Shown here piece by piece: positions 15,101 through 23,833 of a stretch of 44,109 nucleotides of DNA. Below the pieces are notes generated by a model that was given only the letters and a program-made list of their open reading frames with translations, had not been told where the DNA came from and ran no database searches. This DNA is from Candidatus Berkelbacteria bacterium (GTDB taxonomy: Bacteria > Patescibacteriota > UBA1384 > 2-12-FULL-50-11). The stretch covers positions 1 through 44,109 of the forward strand of contig JANLIQ010000076.1 of NCBI GenBank assembly GCA_024654065.1, read 5' to 3'. The position numbers were made by a program, and so were the translations under genes. Within the stretch, counting starts at the first letter, position 1. Each line of letters opens with the position of its first letter.

Positions 15101-15469
15101 CTGGGAAACAACAACCCGTTCGACACCGTTAATAATGAAGGTGCCACGATCAGTCATTAATGGGAAATCACCTAAAAAGACCTCTCCCGTTTTAGTCTTG
15201 TTGGTTAGTTTATTCGTTAGTTTAATTTGGCACCGAAGAGGAGCCTTATAAGAGAGATTCTTGTCTTTAGAAGTCTTCTCGTCGTATTTAGCCGGATCTA
15301 GTGAGTATTTGCCAAATTCTAAGGAAAAGAGCTTACCGGTGAAATCTTCAACTGGTGAGATTTCATTCAAGAGTTCACCAATGCCCTCATCAAAAAGCCA
15401 GCCGTAACTTTTCAGCTGCACTTCAATTAAATTAGAGAGTCCCTCCTGAGCTTCCAATGGGCGAAACAA
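12131..15469 (-). CDS. rpoB: RNA polymerase subunit beta
   Basis: The beta subunit of about 1112 aa. Recognisable stretches are the rifampicin-site region ([20 protein letters not shown], then [16 protein letters not shown]), the active-site [13 protein letters not shown] near 840, and the C-terminal [20 protein letters not shown]. The tail after residue 1070 is Glu-rich ([20 protein letters not shown]). The start is uncertain. The TTG given here is 13 bases after AGGAGG, but in-frame CTG at 15478 is 4 bases after it and adds MRK, which resembles the usual beta N-terminus better. No ATG is available near the Shine-Dalgarno. A strong promoter lies about 110 bases upstream. Confidence 0.97.
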   Translation of the reverse strand: [1112 protein letters not shown]

Positions 15470-15587
15470 CTTGCGCAGTATTCCTCCTAGCTAGTTAAAC
15501 AAAAAGCCACTCCGTTATGGAGCAAAACACCCTCGACGCTATGTCGTTTGTTTATTTCTCCTATTTCCCCAACCTGTTCCGAAACTA
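15470..15587 (-). other. rpoB 5' leader
   Basis: About 110 bases from the expected transcription start to rpoB, containing AGGAGG at 15483-15488. A short weak stem (CTCC-ATAAC-GGAG) followed by TGGCTTTTTG might be a partial attenuator, but four base pairs are too few to call one. No open reading frame is seen. Confidence 0.4.
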
Positions 15588-15615
15588 ATAATAACTGAAT
15601 CGAACCGTTTGTCAA
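15588..15615 (-). promoter_or_regulatory. rpoB promoter
   Basis: On the minus strand TTGACA (15610-15615), 16 bp, TATTAT (15588-15593), near consensus. It probably drives the whole rpoB-rpoC-str unit. Confidence 0.75.
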
Positions 15616-15654
15616 TAGGCAATTTCTGACAGCTAAGTTTGAAGAACCCTACGA

Positions 15655-18600
15655 CTAACTCAGCACCTCAAGCAGGTTATTATAGCCAGCGTTTTTAGCA
15701 AAGTTGTTCAGACTATAAAGGTTTTTTAATAATAACGTGATCCGTAGAGGTACTTTTAAGCCGACTTCTTTAATCTTCGTAACCAGATCAAATATTCCCT
15801 CTGGATTCTCAGCAATAGATACCGAGTTAACACCGTTTGATAATAAAGCCATAAGCTCTTCTTTGGAAAAAGTTGTATCATGATTCTCTGGCTGTCGAAG
15901 GAGATATTCGGCTAAAGCTCCCCTGACATTATCACCTGTTAAGCTCCCGAACAGTTGACGGTCATCATCTGATAGCTCTAAATAAAAATTTCGATCCAAG
16001 ATAGCCACCTTCTTATCTTCGGTTATTCTGAAGTTACCCGGGTGAACGTCGGAGTGTACGACACCGCTGACTATTTGATAGAGATAGTTGGAGGTAACTA
16101 GTCGAACGACTTCTTTCATGTCCTGTTCGGACAGTATTCCTTCTTGGTAATTTGTTGAATCGCCAACGCGAAACTGCGTCAGATTCTTTCCTTCTATAAA
16201 CTCCTCGACCTTGACGTACTTACCGCTATTCTCATCCAAACGAGGTACTTGAATCTGATAATCGCTTCCCTCAACCTTAAACCCGTTCCAATTTGCGTTG
16301 AATTGCCTTTCATTCTCGATAAAGCGCTCGTCATTAATATCCGACAAAAGCCATTCCTCGAGATCGGCAAGTAGATGTTCTTTAACCATCTTGTAATGAA
16401 GGTTGTCTGGAGACTTTTTTATAAGACGATCGGCAGTACGATGGGCAAGGTTCATTGACTCTCGAATTCGCTGTTCGGCATTCGGATTAAGAACTTTTAC
16501 TACCGTAGGGGTCTCGACGGACGGATTGTCATGGCGATAGACTGTTAAAAGCGAGCCGCCGCCGACTCGCGCCGAAAGCATACTGTCTTCCTGGAGTAGG
16601 TCCGGTCTTTCGCGTTGAATTGTACGGAAAGCTGATAATTTTGATTGGCCTTTAATTGAGTCGTACACGGCGGAGAATTTCTGCTCCACGGCCGGATCAA
16701 TATGGACATATTGTCCGAGTAGTTGCAAGAAGCGAACGCCGGGAGCGCCAAGCGTCGTAGCGACTTCGATCATTGCCTCGGACTCCTCCATCTTTTCAAA
16801 AATAACCCCCTCACGATAAGCCTCGGGCAGAGACCGTAGCACTTCCTGCTCCCCGAAGTTAATCGGTCGCTCCGAGTTCTCGGTGCCGATTTTTCCGTGG
16901 AATGACCAACGGTATGTTTTTTCTACAGCAGCGTCACCAAGTGTTTCATAGCCTGGAACCTCTACGGGCAGTTCTCGATCCAGTTCGTCTTCGAATCCAG
17001 AACCCTCCTGCTTGTACTCGTCGCGGATCGTCTCTTTGATAATCGAGCGGTAATCGGCTGACTCGGTCGGACGTTGAAGAATTGCGCGAGCCAGTAGAGG
17101 GCTTAGAAGAAAGTAGAGTTCGTCTTTATTGGCTGCACCCGCTAGTGACTCCATAATCTCATCCACCATTTGCACGCGTTCAGGCTTCAGTTTGACGTGA
17201 TTGTCGAATAAGCGATGAGCAACCTCCATAGTATTGTGTCGGGTATTTAGAACACCATCCTCGGGTTTGGTTAAAAGCTTTCGAACAATGCCGTGCCGTT
17301 CGACGATGTTGCTTCGATACAAACGCTCAAGCAGGTCGTCTATACGGACATATAATTGTCCTCTGTATGAATCGACATCCTGACGCAGAGCCGGTTTGTC
17401 TTCTATCCAACTATTAATTTTTTCAGGCGAGTCAAAATAGGTAAGCGTAGACGGATCAAGTCGTCCGGCGACATCTGATTCTTTCGTAATTACACCCCAC
17501 CAGTGTTCAATTAAAATACGGGCAAAACCCTGTTCATCCTCCCGAGTTTCGGTAAGCGCCAGAAGCGAGCCACTTGGATCTTTCAGTATCTTTTCCAGCA
17601 CCGCGTCTGCTCCGGTGAGCGTGCCGATTTCCTTCGAAGATTCTTGGTATGAATCCAGAATATATTTTTGAACTTCGATCATCTGCGCAGGAGTTTGAGC
17701 CAGATTCTCTGTCAGGTGGTCGATAAGTTCCGGCGAGTCTCCGACGCCGATCTTTTTATCCACAAAAAGAAGAGTCTTCAGCTCGCCATAAGTAACACCA
17801 TGAGCCAGCTCATTCGCGGCGAAAGCTTTAACCCGCCGTCGGATATCCGAGTCGATGAATAAGTCTGCCAGCAACATCTTTCTTTCGGGTAATAGGTTCG
17901 GGTTCCATAATTTTTGAATAACTTCCTGAATCGTTTCTAATAGTTTCTCGACATCATAAATGTCGGAATTAAGCCGCGGCCATGAGAATCTGGTGAATTG
18001 ATACCAGCGTTCCAATCCGCTCCACGCTTTTTCATTTTCGAGCTTGATTGCTTTTTCCATGAGGTTGGTGAAAAGATTAGGCCATTCATACAAACCCTTC
18101 ATCCATTGGCCACTGCCTTCAAAATAAGAGTCGCTCAAGCTCTTAAACAGCTCCAGGAGCGCCGCCTCCTTTTCTGAATCATCTTGCGAGTAAATACTGT
18201 CAAAAGCGCGGATGGTAGAGTTACAGATATCGCTCCAAAGTGAACTGTTAATATCGTAATGTCCCGCATCTAGCATTAATTCCTTATAAAGATTCAAAAC
18301 TCGCGCCTGCGACTCGGGCTGATTATTATCGATCTTCAGTCGATCATCTTCTTCTAGTGCAAGTAGAATGTTCAGGTAGGTAGAACTAGCATCCATCGGC
18401 GCCATTGAAGAGCAATTCTCTCGTAAGATAGTCGGGAATCTCTCCATATTAGTCGCGATATAGCTGATAATTTTTTCGTCCGCATCTCCGGACACTTCGT
18501 TGCTTCCACCGGTTGTTTTGTTGAACTGTTTCAGTAGCTGCGAGAACTCATCGGACTCTACTCTCTCTTTTGAAACGATCGAATCTAACACCCGGCGTAC

Positions 18601-20154
18601 TCCATCAATCCCCTTGGTCGAACCAGTACGCTCGAGAATTTCGATAATGGTTGCTTCATTACTGTCACTGATAGATGTTGCGACGTTGTTGATAAATGTT
18701 TGTTGATTAAAGAAGCGGTCGTAGCCGAGCTGGAGCATAAAGCGATCAACAGTAAGTGCAAGCTTTTGAAGCTCTAAGAGAAATATTCCGGGGTCAAACT
18801 CTCCGTTTGCTTCGTTCGTAAAAACGGCCGCAATTTTATCAAGATGGACAATGTAGTCCTCTAGCCGCGACTGGAAACCGTCGGAACAGAACAAGAAATC
18901 AATATCGCCTTTTTGCCATAACTCTGGATCGAAAATATTGCCGATGCTCTGCAATCGATTTTCGCTGGCATCATCTACTATCTCTAATGATAGAAAGTCA
19001 CCCTCTTTAGATTTGATATCAGCAACTTTCGAGTATTTTTGAAGAGGAATAGCTAGTCCTATCTCGAGCAAGGCGAATAACTGTGGTGCTTTTAATGATT
19101 CTGGAAAGTTATTCGCGTTTTGCAAGCTGTCGAAGATTTTTTGGCTGGCTTCTTGGTATGCGATAATTTCGAAGGAAGTAGTCGTTGTATTTTCCGCGCT
19201 TGTTCGTATCATCTGCTTCTGTTCGTCTCGGCCATTATTTCTAATATGTCGCTGAACTAGGCGATAAGTCTCTTCCCTCCATTTGGCAAGGGCTTCTGTC
19301 GCAAGAAGTAAAGATCGAGCGTCGCCCGTCCTTGTTAAGTTTGTCGCCAACTCCTCAACAGCCTGTCGCTCCATCTTCGCTAATGCCTCAAATTCCCGAT
19401 AGAAAGGTTTTTCCTCTAGTTGCGTTAACTCTTGGGTTGACTCCTTAAACTCGGATGAGAGTGGACTCGATTCTTGAGAGATATTTTCTATATCAAGAAA
19501 GTATTTCAGTGACAAAATATTCAAACGCCTGTCTTCGAGACTCCCATGTGCAACGGACCAGCCACCTTCTTCTGTCTGAAGCCGCTCAAAGAGTGAAGCT
19601 CCGGCTAACGGATTATAGCCTGATTTTTCTAGGAAATTCACAACGCTGACCAAGTCGGCTTCTACTTCGTTCATTCGGTCAAGTCCGGCGTGTGATTTGA
19701 CCCGATCTAGCGCTCTCTTGCTAAGCCCTTTATTCATCTGTCGAGCGGCATGCCCGGCTTTAACATGCTGACCTTCATGGGCAAGAAGAGCCGCGAGCTC
19801 GTCTTCGGTTGTCACCTTTTGAAGAATTCCAGGGTGGATGATAATGTGGCCATCAGGCAGAGCAAAAGCGTTGGCGATCGAATTTCCTCGACTGACCCTT
19901 ACCTTGTAAAGACTATCTTCCCCAAACAGTCGACTGCTGATCTCATCAATTTTAGCTTGAGTCGGACTATCTTTTGGGGCAAATCCGTAAACCGCTTCTA
20001 GTATTTTGACTTCTTGGTTGCTTGCCGCCGATAAATAGCGTTCGTCTACATCTTCGTGAGTTGTTCCTTGCTCGTTAAGCTCCTTCGGTTGCAACGTAGA
20101 CTCGTCCGAAGGAGGGACGGCATGTAATCCCAGGTCTCGAGACTCTATACTCAT
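15655..20154 (-). CDS. giant M48 metalloprotease-like / ABC1 (UbiB) kinase-like fusion protein
   Basis: A single unbroken 1499-codon frame. Near the N-terminus (residues about 45-200) lies an M48-type gluzincin domain: IIHPGILQ, zinc-binding HEGQH at 126-130, and NEVEAD near 162-167 followed by LEKSGYNP. That is the HExxH...ExEAD...GYxP pattern of bacterial BepA/Oma1-like proteases. The middle 900 residues are mainly helical and repeat-like, with no family I recognise. The C-terminal part (about 1190-1450) resembles ABC1/UbiB atypical kinases: GGGSLLTVYRHD, VVKVLNPN with a candidate ATP-binding Lys, VEEFIEGKNLT, HSDVHPGNFRI (catalytic loop) and ILDRN in the metal-binding position. No signal peptide or clear membrane helix is seen, so it appears cytosolic. 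The gene stands alone with a -10-like box close to the ATG. Substrates are unknown. Confidence 0.85.
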   Translation of the reverse strand: MSIESRDLGLHAVPPSDESTLQPKELNEQGTTHEDVDERYLSAASNQEVKILEAVYGFAPKDSPTQAKIDEISSRLFGEDSLYKVRVSRGNSIANAFALPDGHIIIHPGILQKVTTEDELAALLAHEGQHVKAGHAARQMNKGLSKRALDRVKSHAGLDRMNEVEADLVSVVNFLEKSGYNPLAGASLFERLQTEEGGWSVAHGSLEDRRLNILSLKYFLDIENISQESSPLSSEFKESTQELTQLEEKPFYREFEALAKMERQAVEELATNLTRTGDARSLLLATEALAKWREETYRLVQRHIRNNGRDEQKQMIRTSAENTTTTSFEIIAYQEASQKIFDSLQNANNFPESLKAPQLFALLEIGLAIPLQKYSKVADIKSKEGDFLSLEIVDDASENRLQSIGNIFDPELWQKGDIDFLFCSDGFQSRLEDYIVHLDKIAAVFTNEANGEFDPGIFLLELQKLALTVDRFMLQLGYDRFFNQQTFINNVATSISDSNEATIIEILERTGSTKGIDGVRRVLDSIVSKERVESDEFSQLLKQFNKTTGGSNEVSGDADEKIISYIATNMERFPTILRENCSSMAPMDASSTYLNILLALEEDDRLKIDNNQPESQARVLNLYKELMLDAGHYDINSSLWSDICNSTIRAFDSIYSQDDSEKEAALLELFKSLSDSYFEGSGQWMKGLYEWPNLFTNLMEKAIKLENEKAWSGLERWYQFTRFSWPRLNSDIYDVEKLLETIQEVIQKLWNPNLLPERKMLLADLFIDSDIRRRVKAFAANELAHGVTYGELKTLLFVDKKIGVGDSPELIDHLTENLAQTPAQMIEVQKYILDSYQESSKEIGTLTGADAVLEKILKDPSGSLLALTETREDEQGFARILIEHWWGVITKESDVAGRLDPSTLTYFDSPEKINSWIEDKPALRQDVDSYRGQLYVRIDDLLERLYRSNIVERHGIVRKLLTKPEDGVLNTRHNTMEVAHRLFDNHVKLKPERVQMVDEIMESLAGAANKDELYFLLSPLLARAILQRPTESADYRSIIKETIRDEYKQEGSGFEDELDRELPVEVPGYETLGDAAVEKTYRWSFHGKIGTENSERPINFGEQEVLRSLPEAYREGVIFEKMEESEAMIEVATTLGAPGVRFLQLLGQYVHIDPAVEQKFSAVYDSIKGQSKLSAFRTIQRERPDLLQEDSMLSARVGGGSLLTVYRHDNPSVETPTVVKVLNPNAEQRIRESMNLAHRTADRLIKKSPDNLHYKMVKEHLLADLEEWLLSDINDERFIENERQFNANWNGFKVEGSDYQIQVPRLDENSGKYVKVEEFIEGKNLTQFRVGDSTNYQEGILSEQDMKEVVRLVTSNYLYQIVSGVVHSDVHPGNFRITEDKKVAILDRNFYLELSDDDRQLFGSLTGDNVRGALAEYLLRQPENHDTTFSKEELMALLSNGVNSVSIAENPEGIFDLVTKIKEVGLKVPLRITLLLKNLYSLNNFAKNAGYNNLLEVLS

Positions 20155-20225
20155 TTAATCTTATAGTAGTGTTAAAACTGCTATACGAGAAGCTATGCAA
20201 TATCACGAATGTTGCGAAGATATGA

Positions 20226-21188
20226 TTAGACAATTTCAAGCAAGCGGGTCTGAAGCTCTTTTAGGTTAGCTCCAGTCGTGGCACTGACCAGAACTGCTTG
20301 AGGATATTTTTTCTGCATAGCTTTTGTTTCGTCAAGCGAGAGTAGGTCGGACTTATTGATGACCACCAATCGCGGTTTATCAAGTAAGGTCGGATCGTAC
20401 TTCTTTAGTTCAGTTAAAACGGAGTTTTCTGATCGCTTGAGTTCCGGCGCAGTACCATCGAGTACATGCAGCAGTACCTTGACGCGCTGGGTATGCTTGA
20501 GGAATTCCGCACCCAGCCCTTTGCCTCGATGAGCGCCTTCGATTAAGCCTGGTAGATCAACCAAGGTTAAGGATTGCTCGCCAAGCGGTAAGACCCCTAG
20601 AACTGGTTCAGTGGTGGAGAAATTATAGGCACCGATTCGGACATTAGCTCCAGTTAGAGCCTTGATTATTGACGATTTGCCCGAGCTTGGCTCGCCGATC
20701 AGGGCTACATCGGCTACTAATTGTAGCTCCAATTTAACATTCAAAACCTGTCCGGGCGTGCCTTTGGTGGCTTCGAATGGATTCTGATTGGTCGACGACA
20801 CAAAATGGACATTACCTAGTCCGCCCTGGCCGCCTCGAGCAATGACGATACTCTCGTCGCTAGTGGTTAAGTCGGCAATGACTCGATTATCAACAAGATT
20901 GATTACCCGAGTTCCGGTAGGAATAAGTAGCTCTAAGTCAGCGCCGGCCGAACCGGTCTTTCTTTTATTGGCGCCGTTGTGGCCCCGTTCGGCCTTAAAT
21001 GTTTTTCGAAAACGAAACGAGGCTAAGGTATCTAGGTTGTGAGTACTGCGCAAAATAATACTACCGCCCCGACCACCGTCGCCACCCTCAGGACCGCCCC
21101 TAGCCACAAACTTCTCTCTTCGCCACGCAATCACTCCATCGCCACCGTCACCAGCTTTGAGCTCAATCTCAACTGAATCTACCAACAT
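20226..21188 (-). CDS. obg: Obg GTPase
   Basis: Obg, a ribosome-assembly and stress GTPase, here 320 aa. The N-terminal glycine-rich Obg fold is clear (LKAGDGGDGVIAWRREK, GGPEGGDGGRGGSI), followed by the G domain with GEPSSGKSS (G1, near 165), DLPGLIEGAH (G3) and NKSD (G4). It ends soon after SATTGANLKEL (G5), so it lacks the C-terminal OCT-type extension that makes many Obg proteins 420 aa or longer; the short form is common elsewhere too. Its ATG overlaps the stop of the upstream secreted protein (TAATG at 21188), so it is the last gene of the surface operon. Confidence 0.96.
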   Translation of the reverse strand: MLVDSVEIELKAGDGGDGVIAWRREKFVARGGPEGGDGGRGGSIILRSTHNLDTLASFRFRKTFKAERGHNGANKRKTGSAGADLELLIPTGTRVINLVDNRVIADLTTSDESIVIARGGQGGLGNVHFVSSTNQNPFEATKGTPGQVLNVKLELQLVADVALIGEPSSGKSSIIKALTGANVRIGAYNFSTTEPVLGVLPLGEQSLTLVDLPGLIEGAHRGKGLGAEFLKHTQRVKVLLHVLDGTAPELKRSENSVLTELKKYDPTLLDKPRLVVINKSDLLSLDETKAMQKKYPQAVLVSATTGANLKELQTRLLEIV

Positions 21189-22552
21189 TAACTTGAGGTT
21201 CCGAAAACGATCTTCAACAATTCACGCAGGAGAACGGGCGGATTCTTAAGGATATTAGTGTCAGGGTTGATATTGAAGGTTTCGGTCAACAGACCGGGGT
21301 TTGGGAGTAAAATATTGCCTTTGGCTATAAAGATACCATTCACAGTTCCTTTTTTTATGTCGTTATTCCCAAAAATAATGTTGCCACCTAAGGAAATATA
21401 CGTTCCACAGTCAATTTTCAGATTGCCATTCGAAGGAGCCTCAAAGACAATGTCACCTTCTGTGATTAAGGCAAATCGCGTTCCAGAAGCACAAGAAACG
21501 CCACCAAGAAACTTGACTGGCATTGAACCTTCAGTCGCATGTCTTCTAACGGAAATTGTTCCTGCTCCAGAAAATGTAGTTCCCTTTTTTTCATCTTGAC
21601 CAATTTTGTAAAAACCATCAGGCGAATCAACAAAGACATTCCACAGCCTTCCCTCTGGAGGAGTCGAAAATGTATTCATATCTAGTTTATGTGGAATATA
21701 TTTATCGGCAGAGTTGAGGTTCCAATTTGCGTCATTATAGATAATAACCTCATTGGCATTATAAGATTTATTAGAATTAAATTGATTAATTAATGTAGAT
21801 CCAATTTTAGTCCAGTTAATGGTAGAAATACGATCTTTATCGTAATTAGAAATAGTTTCTCCATTCACGGATGTACCAACTAAATTTCCAACTGCTAGCG
21901 CGGATTCAGATTGAATGAAGCCGTCCAACGTTCCATTTAAAGCGGCTGTGTTACCACTAATAATAATTCCTTTATTAAGGGGGATTGTCTGGAACAGATA
22001 TGCAGATAAATTACGACTACCTCCTTTTACTGTAGTAATCGTCTTGAGACAAATATGAGTTGTGCCAACCCCGCATCCCGGTCCAGATAGGAAGGTAGTA
22101 GGATGAGATTGCCCTGATGGAGGATTCTCTAAATAGCTCTTCACCTTCTCGATATCTTCTTTACTAACGTCTGTATCAAATGTTAATCGGAAGTCTTTTA
22201 ACACAGGAAGTTCATCTTTCTCAATACCTTTAATGGATATCTTATAATATTCTCCATCAGCACCACCATTAATAATACTGGTGCTGATGGTATGGTTAGG
22301 AAAGCTACCCTGACCCTCAGTGAGGGTAAACTTATTATTATTGAAAGTGTAAGTAACCCCAGCTTTCGGAAAACGAAGTTTCGCTGGCATCATAATCAAT
22401 TTCGGGGGTAACTCAATGATAATCTGTGCTGTCCTTGGTGGTAGTCGTGAGAAAATAAACATGCTTCCCCCCGGTGGTGGTCCGTATGCTTTCGCCGACG
22501 GAATTAAGATAAAAATAAGTAGCAAGGAGAATAGAAACCGTTTAATCATCAT
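21188..22552 (-). CDS. secreted beta-solenoid-like surface protein (module B, large gene)
   Basis: A 454 aa protein with a clear signal peptide (MMIKRFLFSLLLIFILIPSA, cleavage near AKA-YG). The last 180 residues match in order the end of the larger protein at 24974-27454: (S/T)FS(S/T)PPEG(K/R)(L/I)W, GAGTI, a stretch of short strand repeats (GDIVFEAPSNGNLKIDCGTY), then GIFIAKGNILLPNPG and the final ELLKIVFGTSS. Such repeated short strands look like a polymer-forming, bactofilin-like beta-solenoid. The N-terminal part (EDIEKVKSYL, FLSGPGCGVGTT) is unlike the larger paralogue. It overlaps the 120 aa membrane-protein gene by 11 bases. A surface or pilus-like role is inference. Confidence 0.7.
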   Translation of the reverse strand: MMIKRFLFSLLLIFILIPSAKAYGPPPGGSMFIFSRLPPRTAQIIIELPPKLIMMPAKLRFPKAGVTYTFNNNKFTLTEGQGSFPNHTISTSIINGGADGEYYKISIKGIEKDELPVLKDFRLTFDTDVSKEDIEKVKSYLENPPSGQSHPTTFLSGPGCGVGTTHICLKTITTVKGGSRNLSAYLFQTIPLNKGIIISGNTAALNGTLDGFIQSESALAVGNLVGTSVNGETISNYDKDRISTINWTKIGSTLINQFNSNKSYNANEVIIYNDANWNLNSADKYIPHKLDMNTFSTPPEGRLWNVFVDSPDGFYKIGQDEKKGTTFSGAGTISVRRHATEGSMPVKFLGGVSCASGTRFALITEGDIVFEAPSNGNLKIDCGTYISLGGNIIFGNNDIKKGTVNGIFIAKGNILLPNPGLLTETFNINPDTNILKNPPVLLRELLKIVFGTSS

Positions 22553-22904
22553 CGCATAACGTTGTTGTACAGTATCTTACTGTTCCCTGTATTCTAGGAA
22601 GTGCCACTAGCTTACCATTACTGTCTCTTTTCAAAGCTACTGCTCCGTAAGCATCGTACTTTGGAATATCTTCACCTTCTAGCTGATTAACTAAAAGAGG
22701 ATTTTCGGTATCGGCAGTTTGATCACTGACGTACCACTCCAAAGTAGTGCCATTGGAGGGCCCTCCTGTCATCGGACCCAGAAAACCTGTTCCACGAAAG
22801 TCGAAATATACAAATCCACCAATGACTATTGCAACCACAACGATAAGAGTTAAGTGGCGATGCATCTGATGTACGATTCTCTCTTCACGTTCTGCATGCT
22901 TCAT
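22542..22904 (-). CDS. one-helix membrane protein (module B, small gene)
   Basis: A 120 aa protein: a charged N-terminus (MKHAEREERIVHQMHRH), one transmembrane helix at about 18-34 (LTLIVVVAIVIGGFVYF), then about 85 outside residues ending in VRYCTTTLCDDD with two cysteines. The segment HRH, helix, then aspartate-aromatic (DF) recurs in the protein at 27451 (HRH, helix, DW), and both end with a LPRIQ- or IPRFQ-like strand, so they look homologous. Both sit directly before a large secreted protein. No Shine-Dalgarno is evident, and a TACATT box lies 8 bases before the ATG, so the mRNA may be leaderless. Confidence 0.65.
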   Translation of the reverse strand: MKHAEREERIVHQMHRHLTLIVVVAIVIGGFVYFDFRGTGFLGPMTGGPSNGTTLEWYVSDQTADTENPLLVNQLEGEDIPKYDAYGAVALKRDSNGKLVALPRIQGTVRYCTTTLCDDD

Positions 22905-22985
22905 CTATTACTAATGTAGCACTTAAGGCGCTTAGAAAAAACAATCCAAATCTTATCAGTCAACCTGAATGTATGATGATACTAA

Positions 22986-23010
22986 TAAAAAAGCCCCGAT
23001 AAATCGAGGC
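22986..23010 (-). terminator. intrinsic terminator of the lipoprotein gene
   Basis: On the minus strand GCCTCGAT-TT-ATCGGGGC (one G-T pair), then TTTTTT. Confidence 0.75.
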
Positions 23011-23029
23011 AAACCCAAAAAAAGTGGGC

Positions 23030-23770
23030 CTAGGGAATGTTGACGCCTGACAGTTTGTAATGAACTTTGGTCAGGAATGTGTTGGGACGACTGGGCCAGA
23101 TGTCTAGTGTGACGTCCTTTTCGATCGCATTCCTTAACTCATAAGACTGCGTGATGTAAAGGATTCGTTCCACCGGTGTACCGTTATTCACATTCGCCGG
23201 AGGCACGATCGTAACCGTGATTAAGATAACCTGATTCTGGTCGGCTCTCTTCACTACCGTTAGATTTACTCCAACCGGTTGACTGGAAGTTGAAAGCCGA
23301 ACAGTATTTGATGCGTCATCGATCTTAAGAACGACGTCGTAGTCAGCCGTAGTTGGCCAGTCAGAGGTAACAAGCGTAACTTCAGCCGTAACCTCCATCT
23401 CTACTCCGATTCCGATACTTAAGTCTCTTGTTTTTAATCTTCCCGCTCCATCATTAACCTGGGCAGTGAACTCGTAATAACGGAACTGATTGGGTACTCC
23501 TGAAATCTCACCGGTTTCAGAATTCAGGCTCAGACCATTCGGTAATAGTCCTTTGGCTATCGACCAACGGTACGGTAGCTTTCCGCCAGTAGCCCGTAGA
23601 AACTGGGAATAGTGTCGTCCTTCATTGCCCGACGGGAAGCTTGATGTGGTAATCGTCAGCTCGTTCGTCGCACCAGCACCACCACAACCAACCATGGAAG
23701 CTAGCAACAAAAGACCCACGACCATGAACATGCCTATCGCATAACAGGCGAGACTGTTTGTAATTTTCAT
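23030..23770 (-). CDS. putative lipoprotein with putative-Ig (He_PIG-type) domain
   Basis: A 246 aa protein. ATG 23770 was chosen for the GGAG about 8 bases upstream. An N-terminal export helix (SLACYAIGMFMVVGLLLLAS) ends in a lipobox-like MVGC, so Cys near residue 29 is probably lipidated. A putative-Ig fold follows at about 40-115 (GGKLPYRWSIAKGLLPNGLS, then SETGEISGVP and FTAQVNDGAG), the typical He_PIG signature of extracellular adhesins. The remaining 130 residues are beta-rich with no family recognised. The gene is a single unit with a strong promoter (23834-23862) and a terminator, flanked by the two surface modules. Confidence 0.8.
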   Translation of the reverse strand: MKITNSLACYAIGMFMVVGLLLLASMVGCGGAGATNELTITTSSFPSGNEGRHYSQFLRATGGKLPYRWSIAKGLLPNGLSLNSETGEISGVPNQFRYYEFTAQVNDGAGRLKTRDLSIGIGVEMEVTAEVTLVTSDWPTTADYDVVLKIDDASNTVRLSTSSQPVGVNLTVVKRADQNQVILITVTIVPPANVNNGTPVERILYITQSYELRNAIEKDVTLDIWPSRPNTFLTKVHYKLSGVNIP

Positions 23771-23833
23771 TATCGACTCCATGTGAAGATGCACCAAATC
23801 TCAAGGGCGTATCTGATGATCTAAGATGAGTGC

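Noticed and set aside
15514..15540. possible attenuator in the rpoB leader
   Set aside because: The stem is only about four base pairs before the T-run; too weak to call.
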